Below are positions 40,411-54,300 of a stretch of DNA of 64,000 nt, piece after piece. Origin of the DNA: Acridotheres tristis (taxonomy: Eukaryota > Chordata > Aves > Passeriformes > Sturnidae). Made by a program: the position numbers and the translations under genes. The stretch covers positions 6,645,491 to 6,709,490 of the forward strand of contig CM072905.1 of the NCBI GenBank assembly GCA_037013685.1. The letters run 5' to 3'. Numbering within the stretch: position 1 is the stretch's first letter; each line of letters opens with the position of its first letter. Under the pieces are notes generated by a model, which saw only the letters and a list, made by a program, of their open reading frames with translations, was not told where the DNA came from and did not search any database.

Positions 40411-42879
40411 GCCCGAATATGTAGAGAGCAGAATGCTCAGGGATTCACAAGAGCAGTTTCTTAAAAAGAGGAATGGGAGTGTTGTTTTTCCCCAGCAGAC
40501 CAAGGGTTAGTTTACAGTGACTAAAGACCAGGACCAGCCACCTTTTATAACAAGCTGTAGTGCTCAGGATGTTATCACGGAAACAGAAGACAAAACATCC
40601 TTCCTTAATCTCCAACCCAATCCAGACCAAATTTGGAAGCCCTGAAGAGCAGAGCACTGGGTCAGTTTTCTGTTGTGCAGCGTGGATTAATTCACTCAGG
40701 TACTACTAGGGATGGGCATTTGCTTGTGAATCAGTTATTCACTGAGATTTTATTTAGCATTGCTTAATTTAGGATTAAACAGGGTCCCAGCAAAACCACC
40801 ATTGGTGAAGCACAAACTGAAGAACAGGTCATGTGCTGAAGCCTGGAGAGTTCTACACCATCCTCTCTCTTTCTTCCTGAGGAAAGAAAACAGCCTTCAA
40901 TTCTGAGTACAAACCTGCTCTATCTGGGAGAGGTTCAAAATCCAAAACCAGACTCCAAAACAACCCAAGTGCATATATGCACATGTCTACATAAAGAACA
41001 GAGCACACATTGCCTTAAGCACCCAAAATAAACCCTCAATTATGAGACGAAAAATTCTGAAAGAAGTCTTTTTACCTACTGGTCAGAATAAGGAGTCCTG
41101 GTTTCTATTCCCATATCTGCTGCTAACACCAGTGCTATAAATTCCAGGCCATCTTACAAGGGCTTTTTCAAGCAGCAACTTCAAGTTTAGCAACATGGAC
41201 ACCAAGCATAAAAAAATATGTTATCACATGCTCTAGACTATTTATCCAAGTACAACCAACTACAACCTTTCAGTCCTTTAATGAAATTGCGAGGCTTTTG
41301 CAAGAGCTCTTGGCACAAGCTCTGAGGGATGACCATAGAAAGTCACCAGCAGAAAATAATAAAAAAGAGCTATCAAACATTCCAATGAGAGCGTTTCAGA
41401 ATTGTTTTTTAGCTTAACAGAGAAACAGAAGAAATATCAGCAGTGAGTTTGTGGCAGTTTGCAAAGCATATCAAAATTATCCATTTCTCACTTTCTGCAC
41501 TTCTCTCATTGTGCTGGCTCCCTAGTAAGCCAGGACTTGATAGTGTGTCTTAAACAAAAACTGAAAAAGGTAATGAAGAACAAGCCATCATAGCACTGCT
41601 TGTCCTTTTTAGAGCTTTACAATACAAATGAAGCTAGTCACTACAGTAAAACTGAAAATACCCTGGGGAAATAAACATGCCAGACAGCCCATAGGTCAGA
41701 CATTCACAGCTTGCAAAATCCATTCCTAACCTGCTTTGCATAACCCTTTTACTTGAACACCCAGCAGTTCCTACTTCTATTTGCATGTGTCCTACTTTGT
41801 CCCGTTATCCCTCACTAAAATGCACCGCTGGAAAATGTATTTCTCACCATCTCAGGAGGAAGCAGATACAACTGTCCCAGCGACAGGGACAATGCCTCTG
41901 ATTATGCAGAGCTCCTCGCTGGCTGTCCCACATGCTGCCTTGGAACACACCACAGTCAAGGACCAAAACATTCACTAGAGGACAAGGAAAGGTTTGCATG
42001 AAGCACAGGATAGTGCAGCACTAACAACGAGTCCATCATGCTTCGTACCCCAAACCTCTACAGATATAAAATTCTGAAAATTCCTCCAGCAAGAATGAAA
42101 GAGAAAAAATGCTGAAATGATGACATGTTCTAAATGGAGGGTGTGTATCATTACCTCTGCTACACTTCACTGCCCAAGAAACCACCAAACCCAACACTCC
42201 ACTCCAGAACTTTCACTCTTAATTACTGCTTCCCCTAGCACACAAACTCAACAATTTACCTATCACTTTTAACCAGACAGGAATAGTTGTTTGTGGAGTG
42301 ACATCCAGCAACTGCTTCATGTAGGACATTCTCCTTGACAACCATTCTAACGCTTGTACACAACAAAAGGGTGATGGATGTAAGTACCAGCAGGTAAAGG
42401 CCAGAAGGATGTTAAGGGAGACAAACTAATTATGAACATTTGGCATCCTATAAAAATATCACACTACATAAGGCACTTTGACCTCAGTGCTGGAAAAGCT
42501 GGGTGGGATGAATGATGATTATTAATGGGCCAACCTGGACTTAATCTTTGATCAGAAATTTAGGATGTGTCCAGAGGGCAGTTTTGCAGCAGCCCTGTAG
42601 AGATCAAACTACAGTGCTCCCCAGCTACAGCCTTACATGCAGCGAGGGGAAAAATGACTCTGGATGGTGGGCAGGTATTACAGCCCTGTCTGTACAGCTC
42701 AAATGAGGTGACATCACTTAGATTTCTACCAATTTTCCACTGCAATGTTTGGGGCATTTTCAGAGGAACTGATACCAAGTGAGTTGCTCCCTGTCCTGCA
42801 TTGGTGCAGTTGATTATGTCTGCCTACAACTCTGACAGTTCAATGATCATTGTTGAACATCTTCCTGTTTTCACATTTC

Positions 42880-42987
42880 TTCAAACCATCATGACAGAAG
42901 GTGTCACCTAAATGAAGCCACTCTGTTTGTGGACTCCATGATCCTTGTAGGCCCCCTCCAACTCAGGATATTCTGTGATTCTGTGAC
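42880..42987 (+). mobile_element. CR1 3'-tail fragment
   Basis: TGGACTCCATGATCCTTGTA, GGCCCCCTCCAACTCAGGAT and ATTCTGTGATTCTGTGAC form a CR1 3' end in plus orientation with two copies of the 8-bp terminal repeat. The left edge is approximate. Confidence 0.8.
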
Positions 42988-45900
42988 AACCAGGATTGAT
43001 AACCCAGGATGCACTGGTAAGTCTGAGTGACTAACAACATGATGCACTTAGAAAAACCTGGAAAAAGTTTAAAGAGAAAACATGCCTGCCCTGCACCGAT
43101 CAGCAATCTGGTGAGGAGCAAGCCACATACCAACACTGCCTGCTCCAAAGCAAAATGAAGGAAAAAATTGTAAAGGTTGTCCAAAGCCCAACTACATTTC
43201 TGTGGGAAGTACAATTAGAAATATTATCTGCAGCATTTTAAAACACACTAAGAAAAGGTACAACCCCATAAAGGCCTTAAAAAAAACTTACATGAGTTCA
43301 GAGTACCAACTTTGAGTTTTTGTATCTAGAGGAAGCAAATTAACTTGAGCTGCAGCTGCTGTTTTTTTCAGTGAAAAGGCTACTGCAAACACACAAGCAA
43401 AGGGTCCAACTTGTTTCCAAAGATCAAACCAAGCAGATTTCTGCTATTAACAACAGTAATGTAAGTAAGGGGGGAACAAAAAAAAGGCTTTTGGCATAAT
43501 TGGCATACATTTACAAGGCAGACAACCTTTTAAATTTTTTTCTCTATATGCATGGTTTTGTTTAAACTGTTTTATTACAGTACTCAGTACACATTCATTT
43601 TACACTGCAGACAAGTTAACAGAGCAATAAAAACCTTAACTTTGCTTCATCTGGTTTTAAAATTTAAAAGCTTTAGGATTCTATGAGCATATATTCTTAT
43701 TTAGTATTGGTTACTTAATATATTAAAGCATTGTAAATTTTACAGAATGTGACATTTACTCAGCTCTTAGTCAGAAAGACTTCAGGAATAATATTTGACA
43801 ACTAATCTACAGGACAAAGTTTCCCAGGTTAATTACACCTGATAAGACATATTGGAAAATGTATTTGAAAAAGTTATGCAACACTCTAGTTCTTCTGACA
43901 CTACTGAACTTTTGTGCATCTCTTATTGATGGTCCTCAAAATCCACTGTTAAGTCATGCCTTGAAAGGTACAAAAACTTATTCTACTAAACACAGAGCTA
44001 TAAGTCAAAATCTAGTCGATTTAAGCATTTATTCAGGAATAAGGACAACTTCAGGCATCTCTCACACATCTTGACCTTGGAATTAACAACCTTATTTGGG
44101 AATCCATACTTCTGAGCAGGAATTCAATACAAACTCAGAGGCCACACTCTCAGTTTGGGGTGGCTCCAATTTTGGCAGCAGCTCTGTGAGCTGGTTTGTG
44201 CAATGGCTGCACCCTCCCACCTGTGCTCCTCAAAGTGGGAACAGGCACTTGTTTAGTTCCCCACATTGGAGAACTGATGTGCAGGAAAGTCTAGAGAGGT
44301 GCTGTATTCCTCACCTGCCTGGCCGGCTCCACAGAAAGTGCAGGGCACAGCTCTGGGAGTGAAGCAACAGAGGAGACAGGAAGGAAAGGAATAGGGCAGG
44401 ACTGCTGGGGTGGGCACTGCCATGAAGGAAACAGCCTTGGTTCCAGTTTCAAAGGACACAAAAGGTTCCTCCAAAAATTCTTGCAGCAATCCACCTCAAA
44501 AATGTTCACACGCAAGAACAGTTCCACTTACTCGAAAATTTAAACACAGCAGATTAGGGGAAGAAAGGGACAAGAGTTCAAGAAGGAACACGTGGCTAGT
44601 CCTGCTCTGGGGCAACGAAAATTCAGAACTCACTGACTGCAAGTGGGAGGAAAGGAGCTGGGGAAGCAGGAGTGAGTGACTCAGCTGAGACCTAGATATA
44701 TTTGTGTTCTCTGATGACAGGCTTATTTGCACAAGTGTTAAGACTGGTTTTTTCACACTGTACACAAGCTGAGACCTTTAATGGACAAAGATGGAAAGGA
44801 CAGTCAGGTCAGCCGCACCTTCATGCCAGCCAGCCAGGTAAAGCTAATGGATCCTGGCAAGACACATCTGAAGATTTCTGCAGCACAGACAGAAAAAACT
44901 CAGACTTCACGCATGAAACAGCTCCAAAGTTCAGGGGCACACAAGAAACGCTGGTGAGCTCATACATCAAATCTCTTTTTGGGCTCTGAATTGTCAACAG
45001 TGACAGCTGCTGGTCCTTCTGACAAATTTAATTCTTCACAGGTTACAGCTCTCAGGTGCAGAGCAAAAGTCATCCCTTCCATCCTACCACACATTGCAAA
45101 ACTGCACACAGGAGAAAGCAGGGCTTTATGGTGTTGGAAATTACATGTTAATACCAGCGTACAAACCTCACACCTTTTGGACCTAGAAAATCAAGTGCTA
45201 ACTGCAATAACCTCTCTGCAGCAACTGAACAATCAGAATTTGACAATCAGTATTTACTAATTTCTTTCACACCTAAGACCCACATGGACTTTTCTGCCCG
45301 TCCCCAGGGCATACTCTGCAATTTGCATTTGAAAGTTAAGAAGGGAAAGTTCCATGTACCCTAAGACAGCTGCCCCAAGTGTCACCACCGCCCAGGTCCG
45401 GCCCCAGCTGCAAAGGCTCATCACTGCCCAATGAAGCTCAAGTTGCCATTTCCTCTTAGCACCAAAAAGGTTTTACAGCCTCAGTGATCTAAGAATAGTA
45501 TTATCACCATCTATTAGAACTGCATTTTCCCCAAATTCAAAATACATCCTGACCTCCCCATCCGTGCATTTCAATCTCCATCCCACTGAGAAGAGTGAAA
45601 TAAAGGGTGTTGAAATCTCATTTTGAGATGCAAAATGAAAATTATTCTTAAAAAGACCACACACAATTTTCTGAGCAATTGCTGCAAAGCAACAGTACCA
45701 AGAGATCTGAAAACCCCTTCACAAACTACTGTCAGTCTGTGCAAAGAAGCCTCTTGAAATACATACCTATAAAATACATGTTTCCATATAATCTATTTTA
45801 AGATAATAAATATATAATTAAATTTATAAAAAACCATTTTCCTATTGTTGTTAGGATGGGCAACAGCAGTCGCACCTGCACCTTTGGAAAAGCATAATTT

Positions 45901-47327
45901 AGCTTTGGCCATAAAATTTCCCAGGCTTATTGATGGAGAATAAAATTATATAAATGCTTGTGGGATAGAAGGATAAAGATTTTTATTAAGCAGACTTCAC
46001 AACAAAATGGAAAAGAATATCTAGTGATAGTTAAACCAGAAAATAGTGTTTAAAGTAATCTAGAAAGCCTCATTACTTTGCTACCGTGTTATGAAAAATC
46101 ATCATCCAATCTCAAGGCTGTATGAGGGGTTCAGATGCAAGGCTTACTGCAGCTGCCTTACACCACCTCATCAATCCAGGGCTCCAACAACTTTGCTAGA
46201 ATTTTGTGCAGGAGTCTTATGGATCTTGTTTACAGAGCCAACCCCTGCCTCAAAGGGACTGCAAGAACCAAGTTCAGGGGAGAAAAGAAGAAAAACTTTG
46301 TGTTTGCCACAGGAACAGTTCACTGTGTTCATTTGAATTATCCTCCCCTTACAACAGAGGAGATATGATTCCTATCAAGTGTCAAGTCAACGAATTCTGA
46401 ACATCTTTATTTTTCCTTCCACCCTTGACAGCTCCTCACTGAAGTTATTACTGGGAGAGTGTCACAGCAACAGCTCTTACCTCACCATCTATTCTCCCTT
46501 CCTCCTCCACTACCCCAAATGGAACAGGCTTGCTATCACTGAGCCAACTCATGCAATTCTTTATTCTTTGCAATTTCCTACCTCTCATTTGAAAAAACAA
46601 ATACTTCACTGTTATCTAAAAATATATTAAATCATTGCCAGCAACTCAGCACTTAAAGCAAAACAACCATCACCACCCAGTGTGAATGCACAATAGAAGT
46701 AGCATTTTGGTAAGGCAAGTGTTTGAAGAGTTCTTGAGAACTGCAAGAAAAATAACTCGAGTAACAAAAAGAAAGGGCTGCTTTGCCATCATGAGACTTA
46801 GCCAAATGCACAGCCCCAGGGCAGGAATGGAGACTGCCACCCAGGTCAGCTTGGGGCAGCTGATCCAACTTGCATGGGAGTGCACCCAGCACAACTACTT
46901 TATATCAAATCAAAGACAACCTTACCTTAAAAAGGCAAACTCCCACACAAGTCCAAAAAACCAAGCCAAAATAAAAGAAGCCAAACCCCACCAAACCCTT
47001 GTCCAGCTCACAGTGCAACTCTACAAATGTCTGTGCTCCCACAACACGAGTGGCCCTCAACACAGAGTGTCCTGTCTGTAAAGCTCAGACATGTCCCCAA
47101 GACAACTCCACAAGCAGAGTTTGTGAAAGAGCTCAGTTCAGCTTCTCCCTGTATTTTCATCCTTCCAGCCACTCATTCTCACCTCTTACTCTCCACCCCC
47201 ATGCTGTGCTGGCCCAGGTGTTCGAGGAGTTAGTCAAGACAGGACAGAGTGAAAGAAAAAAACAAATCTTCTCAAGGGCTCCGTTTTTCCAACTTGCTAA
47301 GTCCCAGTGAAGATGGGTTACTTGGGT

Positions 47328-47366
47328 GAATTCTGTTTCCACAGAACTGCGAATTCTGTTTCCACA
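47328..47366. repeat. Short tandem duplication
   Basis: GAATTCTGTTTCCACA occurs twice, 23 bp apart (47328-47343 and 47351-47366). It is a local duplication in intron sequence. Confidence 0.85.
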
Positions 47367-49828
47367 CAGCACAGGAATTACAACTAAAGGAGAAGCTCAG
47401 GTGGTCCTTTACTGCACAAAACAATAAAGCCTGACTAGAGTCAGACACTCCAAGCAGTTGGGAGGTCCAAACAGCAACTTCAGTGATGTTCCAGCATTGC
47501 AGATTCTCTCAAAACCAGGTGTAACAATAAACACCACGGTACAGAAAGGCACCTGTTTAGATGACCTATAAAAATGACAGACCAAACACAGGAGGAGAAG
47601 GAACTTGCTTCTTCCTATCCAGCTTCAAAGCACTATCACATCTTTTCCCCTTTCTCCAAATGTAGCTTCAGAATGGGAACTGGCAAATATGCTCCACGTT
47701 CAAAGGTGACAGTAGAATACTCAGAGCAATATCCAAATGCTTTTAAAAGAATTCCCTACACTATCTAATCTAGAACTCCCATCAGTGTAGTTCAATAAAA
47801 TCTCAATTATCCTATGAATCTGTTCAAACAGGAGTTACAATAACATACAAATTGTTTAAAGACAGAGAACCACATTTACTTTTTAACTCCCACCACTAGC
47901 AAGTGTCCTTTTTGCTTCCTTTTCATTTCCAGGCCTGAAGAAGCAATACCACTTGTTTCATAATTGATGCCCAAAACAGTATAGAGAGGACAGAGCTTCC
48001 TCCCCAGGTTACAGACAAAGAGCTCTTGTAATCTTCAAAGTCCATCTGATAATGTTTGCTCAGTAAAACATGTTAGCCCAGTGCAGAAATCTTCTCTGTC
48101 ACAAACTACAGTTAACCCTTTACAGTCAGTTAAAACTGAAATGACTTGCCAGTAACCAAGTGAAGTGAAGCTAAGCTGTAGATAAGGAAAAACCAGGAAG
48201 TTTTGTCCTCCATTTGAGTTGTCCCTTCTGCATTTTAACTACCTAGCTATGTATTTTCCAGCATTTTGCATTAACTTCTGTGTTCTTATAAGAAGATGAG
48301 GAGACATTCCATGAAGTTTTATATTTTTGTGTGTCAAATACTGAGCCAAAGCTCTGGAAAATCCCATTTCATTTCAGAAAAGCTAATAAATAAAATAGTT
48401 CTGACCTATCGGGAACCAAGAATTTCCCAATCTTCTGAACTGTAATATCCACAACTAATCTGTCATCATATGTTCACTGCATCCTTTGTAACTCCAAAGA
48501 GTTGATTTACCCATCAGTTTTGACTGTCTGTTAGGACAAAAAACCCCAACCAAAAAAACCTCCCAGACAACAAACCACCACCACTATAGTGTATGACTCC
48601 AAGCAGCAAAGTCTTTGAGTGCTTTACTATTTTAGGATAAAATAAACATTTAATTTGTAGAACACACCTCAACCACATTTTTCCACATTTTTGTAGCTGT
48701 TGAAGAAAGAGTTAAAGCCAGGACATTTTCAAATCTAGAGATTAAGTGTAATGAGATCAGAATAATAAGATTACCATAATCTGCCTCACACACATAGCTA
48801 GAATCAGCCCTAATCTCTTCATTTTGAGACAGATGGAAAAAGCATGAAATCAGAGATAACAGGAGGCCAATTTCCTAGAATCGGCAGCTTTGCAAGATTC
48901 ACCACAGCTGTAAGTCAATATTTTGCTAGATTTGTACCTATTTAACCAATTCTAATATAACATACTGGAAGGGAGAATCGGGCATCTCTAAATCTATACC
49001 ACATAAACAGTAAGTGTAATTTAAATATATTGCAGAACATTAAAGACTAATTTACTGAGACTTCAGCCAGTACCATTTCCAGATTCTTTAGCTGGGAATG
49101 CAGGGAGTAAAGAGCAAACCATTTGAAAAACAAAGATCTGAAAACTGCGCATGACCAGAGGCTGCTCATTGATTTTTCCTATGGGGTAGATTAACACGAA
49201 GTCACAGAATTTGCATCTGTGACCAGTCTGACAGAAAGCAGTCACAGGAAGGGACAGTTTTAATTTCAATTTAAGGCAGAGTATTAAAGAGATGCAGCAT
49301 GGAACTATCCCTTAACTCTTCTTTCTGCAGATATGAGTATTGGCAGAGGGGAGAGAGGAGGTACAAAATAGCCTCAAAATACAAGAGAGTGGTTATGGTG
49401 GCTACTGTCCTCCTACCTCCGTGGAAGCTGGCCCATAATGAACAATAAAGAAACTTAAGGAAAAAAATAAACAACAACAACCCAACCAACCAAAAAAAAA
49501 ATCCAAAAAAGAAAAGCATGCTGGATTTTAGCACTAAATAGGCTCAGGATGATGCCTTAGGATTAAGTAACACTGTTAAGGGAAACAGTTAAGCAAGAAA
49601 CCATTCAAGGAATTAGAAACAGACTGGTGGCTGTAAGATAAACGGAAAATCGTTTTTCAAAGAGCTAACAGCTCCTAACTTTTTTTCACAAAAAGCCAGC
49701 CCTATGCTGAAGGACAGTAAAAGCCTCAGTCCCTTTAAATCAGATCCTGCAACACGACACCTTTGAGGCTCAATGTGACGATTCAGCAGCACTTCAAGAC
49801 AGTTATGCAAAGACCCAAGAAAGGGGAG

Positions 49829-49851
49829 AAAAAAAAAAAAAAAAAAAAAAA
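49829..49851. repeat. poly-A run
   Basis: About 23 consecutive A residues after a GGGGAG stretch. There is no retroposed gene or SINE body beside it. Confidence 0.9.
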
Positions 49852-51307
49852 GAAGTGCCACAAGATCTAATCTCTTACTGAGCAGGTTCATCTGTCAGTT
49901 CAGACGAATTACTCCAGAAGTCTCAGAGCACGGTTCCCATGCTTCTGCTCTTGGCCAGTGATTTTACAACACGTCTTAATTCAGCCCACAAAAAGCCTGT
50001 TCACACTCTCACAGCCCTTGTGATTTTGTATTGTATTACACAGACACAGCCACAATTAGGAATCTGGTCGGTCTCCACACAAAGCTCTTTATTGCCTCAG
50101 CCCTGTTTGTACATATGCAGAACTTGCTGTCCCACCTCTTATCTATCCATTTAAAACGTTAAATTTAACTCTCCCAAAAGCACTTATCACCCATTTCATT
50201 TTGGGGAAAGCCAGAAGGGGAGACTCGATCCCATCAGTTCTGCAGGGCTGCACCAACAATCCCATCCCCACAAAAAGAACAGCAGCACCAATAGTGCAAT
50301 TTTACCCTCCTGGCAGAAATGAATTTTTGCTATCGGAATCTTAATCTAACTGCATGTAATGAAACTCTTGCTTAAAACAAGACACTTTCATAACTAGGTT
50401 AGAAATTCACTTATAAAGCAGCATTGACTAAAATAAAGAGAAATTAATGAAGCTTGTTTTCCCTGTACAAATCAATTTCAGTGCACGGAGCAAACATTTT
50501 GGCTCGGTGTGACATAAGAGCTCAGTTTTCTACAATATAAAAAACACCTTTTACGGCATTTAAACCACTAATTTACCACTGACAAGCTGCAATGGTACTT
50601 ATCAGAGATTTGTCACCTGTAGAGGGAGGTTTTAATCAGTGCATTTTTGATTAAGTTTATTTAATGTTTTTACTGACTTATGTCTAGCAACATCTTGAAT
50701 TGAAGAGGAAAGGGACAGGTATTTAGTCTGGTTAATGTTCAGAATAAGAAAATTTAATAGAAAAGGGAACTCTCCTCATTTTCCTGTAACTGCTAAGCTG
50801 TTCCCACTTCCCTGCTGCTAGTGGGACACGTACACACTTGGAGGAAGAGGAAGACACTTGCAAATGGTTTCTGATCCGAATGTTCGACATCATTTGACTC
50901 ATTCCTGTCCCATTTGCATAATGCAAAGCACCCCAAGAGCCCGAGTGCAAGTGACAGATCAGCCCACGCTGGGGGCACTTGGCACCACTGGCTCCAGAAC
51001 ACCAAAGTCACAAACATTTCACAGGATGACTTCAATCTCACCAAACGAGGAGAAAAGAGATGAAGCTTTACTGTACAACAATACATTAACACCAGAGATT
51101 TCCCTGCTCCTGTAACACCGAATGAGGGAGAAAGAAAGGATAATAAAGAGGCCATTTAATGCAAAAAGATTTTTACTGGATGTGCTTTTAAAGGCTTGAG
51201 AGGGCACATTGCTGTTTCCTTGCACCCGTGTTTCAGTGCATGGGTGCAGGTTATCAGTCACATTTCAAAAGACACCCAACATAAAAACCAACCTGGCTCA
51301 TTTAAAA

Positions 51308-51328
51308 CCAACAACAACAACAACAACC
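51308..51328. repeat. (CAA)n microsatellite
   Basis: Six or so tandem CAA/AAC units in GRB2 intron. Confidence 0.88.
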
Positions 51329-54300
51329 CAACCAGGATTATGCTACTGTTGCACTAATAAGCCAAAGTTCAAAGACAGTTCAAACAGTCCATTCTTACAC
51401 GCTGCTCAAGCCACCTCTGGAGGCTGTTAAGAGATAGAACTCAGCTCGTTTCCACCTGGCCAGGGACTACTAAGAGAAAAAGATTTCAAATAATAAATGT
51501 ACTGAAAGATCTTTGTTCACCAAAGCCATAATTAACACTGAATTCAAACTTCTGGGCATGCAAGACGTAAACCTTAATGTAAAAAAAAAAAAACAAAAAA
51601 CCAGTCATCAAGGCAAACACATTAAATAAAATATATATTTAAAAACATAAAGGAAAAATGGGTTCCAGTGAATTTTGCAGTTCAATAACCTTTCTGAAAA
51701 TATATTTAATCACAACTTTGCTTCACAGGTTGTTCTGAGCAATTATTCTAACAGTTTTAAAAGCCAGCAGAACTAAACTGCACCAACTGGTTATGCTCAG
51801 TGATCTTTCCAAATCTACAGTTTCCCAAACAACTGCTTTCAGTTATAAATCCTTCATCTCTTTTCCAGGTTTCCACAGGTGTTTGATCATGAGGCATACA
51901 ACTTGCATGTCAATATTCTTAACATTGTATCTTAAGTAATTTTATGAGGAAGACTTGGGCAATTCACTTACCCATATCAATCCCATCTTTTACACAAGTG
52001 CCAACATTCCAGCCTCTCTGGCACAAAGATTCCTCAGTGCTTTTCATCTGCAAACCTCAATAGGCCAAACACATCAAATTCTCTAAAAACAGAGCAGGGC
52101 TGGTGTACCAATGTCTCATGTTGATCTTCAATCCATGACAACTTTCAGAAAAAAGTATGATTGTATGGCTGCTACAGGATAATGAACTATTATATCCCAG
52201 AAATCTTTTAATGACATTTAAGTTTAGCCTATTTTTGGGTCACAACAGGATTGAGTCAAAAAGTTATGATTCATTCCAACATTAATATATTTTTCTTTCT
52301 TCTCCAAACTCATCATTAAATGAAGGTTCAATTAGTGGAGAACCAATAGGATACAGAATGAAACACCCACAATTCTGTACTCATAAATCTGGAATAACAA
52401 ATTCTGGAGTCACAGTGGCCTCAATTTAACCATAAGAAGCTCAGCAATTTCTGGCCAAACAGGAAAGCTTAGCCTTTTTGTCAAAGAGAAAAAAAAACAC
52501 CCTCCCACCAGAGCCTGTAAAAATACATACTCCTCAGGAGACTGAAAAAAGAACATGCTTTGAGATAACTGCTGATGGAGAGAAGGCCACCTGAACCCCA
52601 GCCATGGAATCAGATGGTAAAGGACAAGGATCATTCCTTTAAAACAACAAAAGCTATCAGAACTAAATGGCTTTTGTCTAAGCCCAAAAAGCAGTGCCAG
52701 AAGTCACTGTGAATGGCAAAAAGTGGAAAGACATCTCTTTTGGAAAGGAGGAGGAAAGATGACACTGGAGAGCAAGGACCACACAGCCACTCATGCCAGA
52801 ATACTGCTCCTACTCCGACTTCAACTGGGAAAGTACAAGGCCAAGAATTCCAAAGCAAATTTAACTTTCATTCTACCTCAGAAAAAGTCCAAAATCACAG
52901 CTGTGGGGGCCTACTAAAAGTAAACTGCTGAATTACACACTAGAAGGGAGGGGAGAGGGGAAAATGAGAAGAAAAAAAAAAGAGGGGGCAACATTAGCAC
53001 ATCAAAGTGATGCTTTAAAAAATCCCCTTGTGTAATAAAGTTCCTCTTTCACATCAGAACTAATAAAATAGCATTTGTTAATGTCCCATTCTCTCCATAA
53101 AAGGAAAATAAAGCATTTAAATGCCATTTACTCGCACAAAGTTAGAGCAGAACTTTGTATGATTAACAGACTGAGCCTACACCAGTCTCTTGTAGCTTAC
53201 TATCCCATGGCTTGGGCTAAGAAATGATTGTCCACAGTTACTCAGGGTAAGGAAGAAAACCAGTATCCTAATTCAGGAATAATTTTTTTAAATCTAAAAA
53301 GAGACACTACTTACATTATCTCAGAGAAACAGAAAATATGAAAGTGATACATGCTGCCTTTTTTTTAATATAACATGCTATTAGAACCACCAGCTATATC
53401 AACAATAAAAGTCTATTGCTGCTCTCTTGGCTTGTGGGGAAAAAAATGCAAGAGTGTCCTCATATGAATAATGCAGAAATGCAGATATAAAATGCCAAAA
53501 GCAGTAACTTCCTCCAAAATCTTAAAGTCAAGACAGCTGAGGCACAAAATTCTTTTTGGAAAAGATTAGAGATAACTATAACCATCTCCTAATTAGTGTC
53601 TCAAATTAGAAGAATTTTTCCAGGTCAAGAACAAATTAGAACAAGAATAGAACTCGTTATGGCTCCGTTGCAATAACCTGGAAGGGATATCACAATGCAG
53701 CTCACTGACACCCGAGGGTGTCTTATTTGACCACAGACTAATTTTAAGCTTCAAAGTACATTACAGCAGCACAGTATCTCCATTGTAAGTCACAATAAAA
53801 GCTAAAGCATTAAAACTCTCCCTTACTGGGAGATTCCAATCAGGAGATCAATGCCTTGGCCACAAAAAACTCCCCCCAGGGTCCTGACAAGAGGTCAATC
53901 ATTCCTACACAACAAAATGGGATTTTCAGACCATGCATTAGTGTGAATGCATCCAAGAAGATTCCCAACAGTGGAGTTCTGGGAAGATCTCAATATGTGA
54001 AAGCCAACTCAGGGATGTAGTCACCAACCAGAACCAGCCTTATCTAAAGATTTTAAAGTACATATGAGATGACAGATGCTAGTTGGTCCCAGCTGCTTTG
54101 CAGCAATATTGCCAGGCCACAGCCATAAAACCTCCCTGGAAGTACAGAGAATATCCAATTAAGTTGACTCAGGCAGCTGTTTGGAGGCTGGGCTCTTCTG
54201 GCAAAGCTATAAAAGCAAAAAGCAATCTTCACCTCAGACCTCCACTTAATCAGTGAGAGAAGAGAACAAAAATGTAACTCTGTATAGAGGACAGATGAAT

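Noticed and set aside
49829..49851. Poly-A run as a sign of a processed pseudogene or SINE
   Set aside because: The sequence beside it shows no coding or SINE-like body and no clear target duplication.
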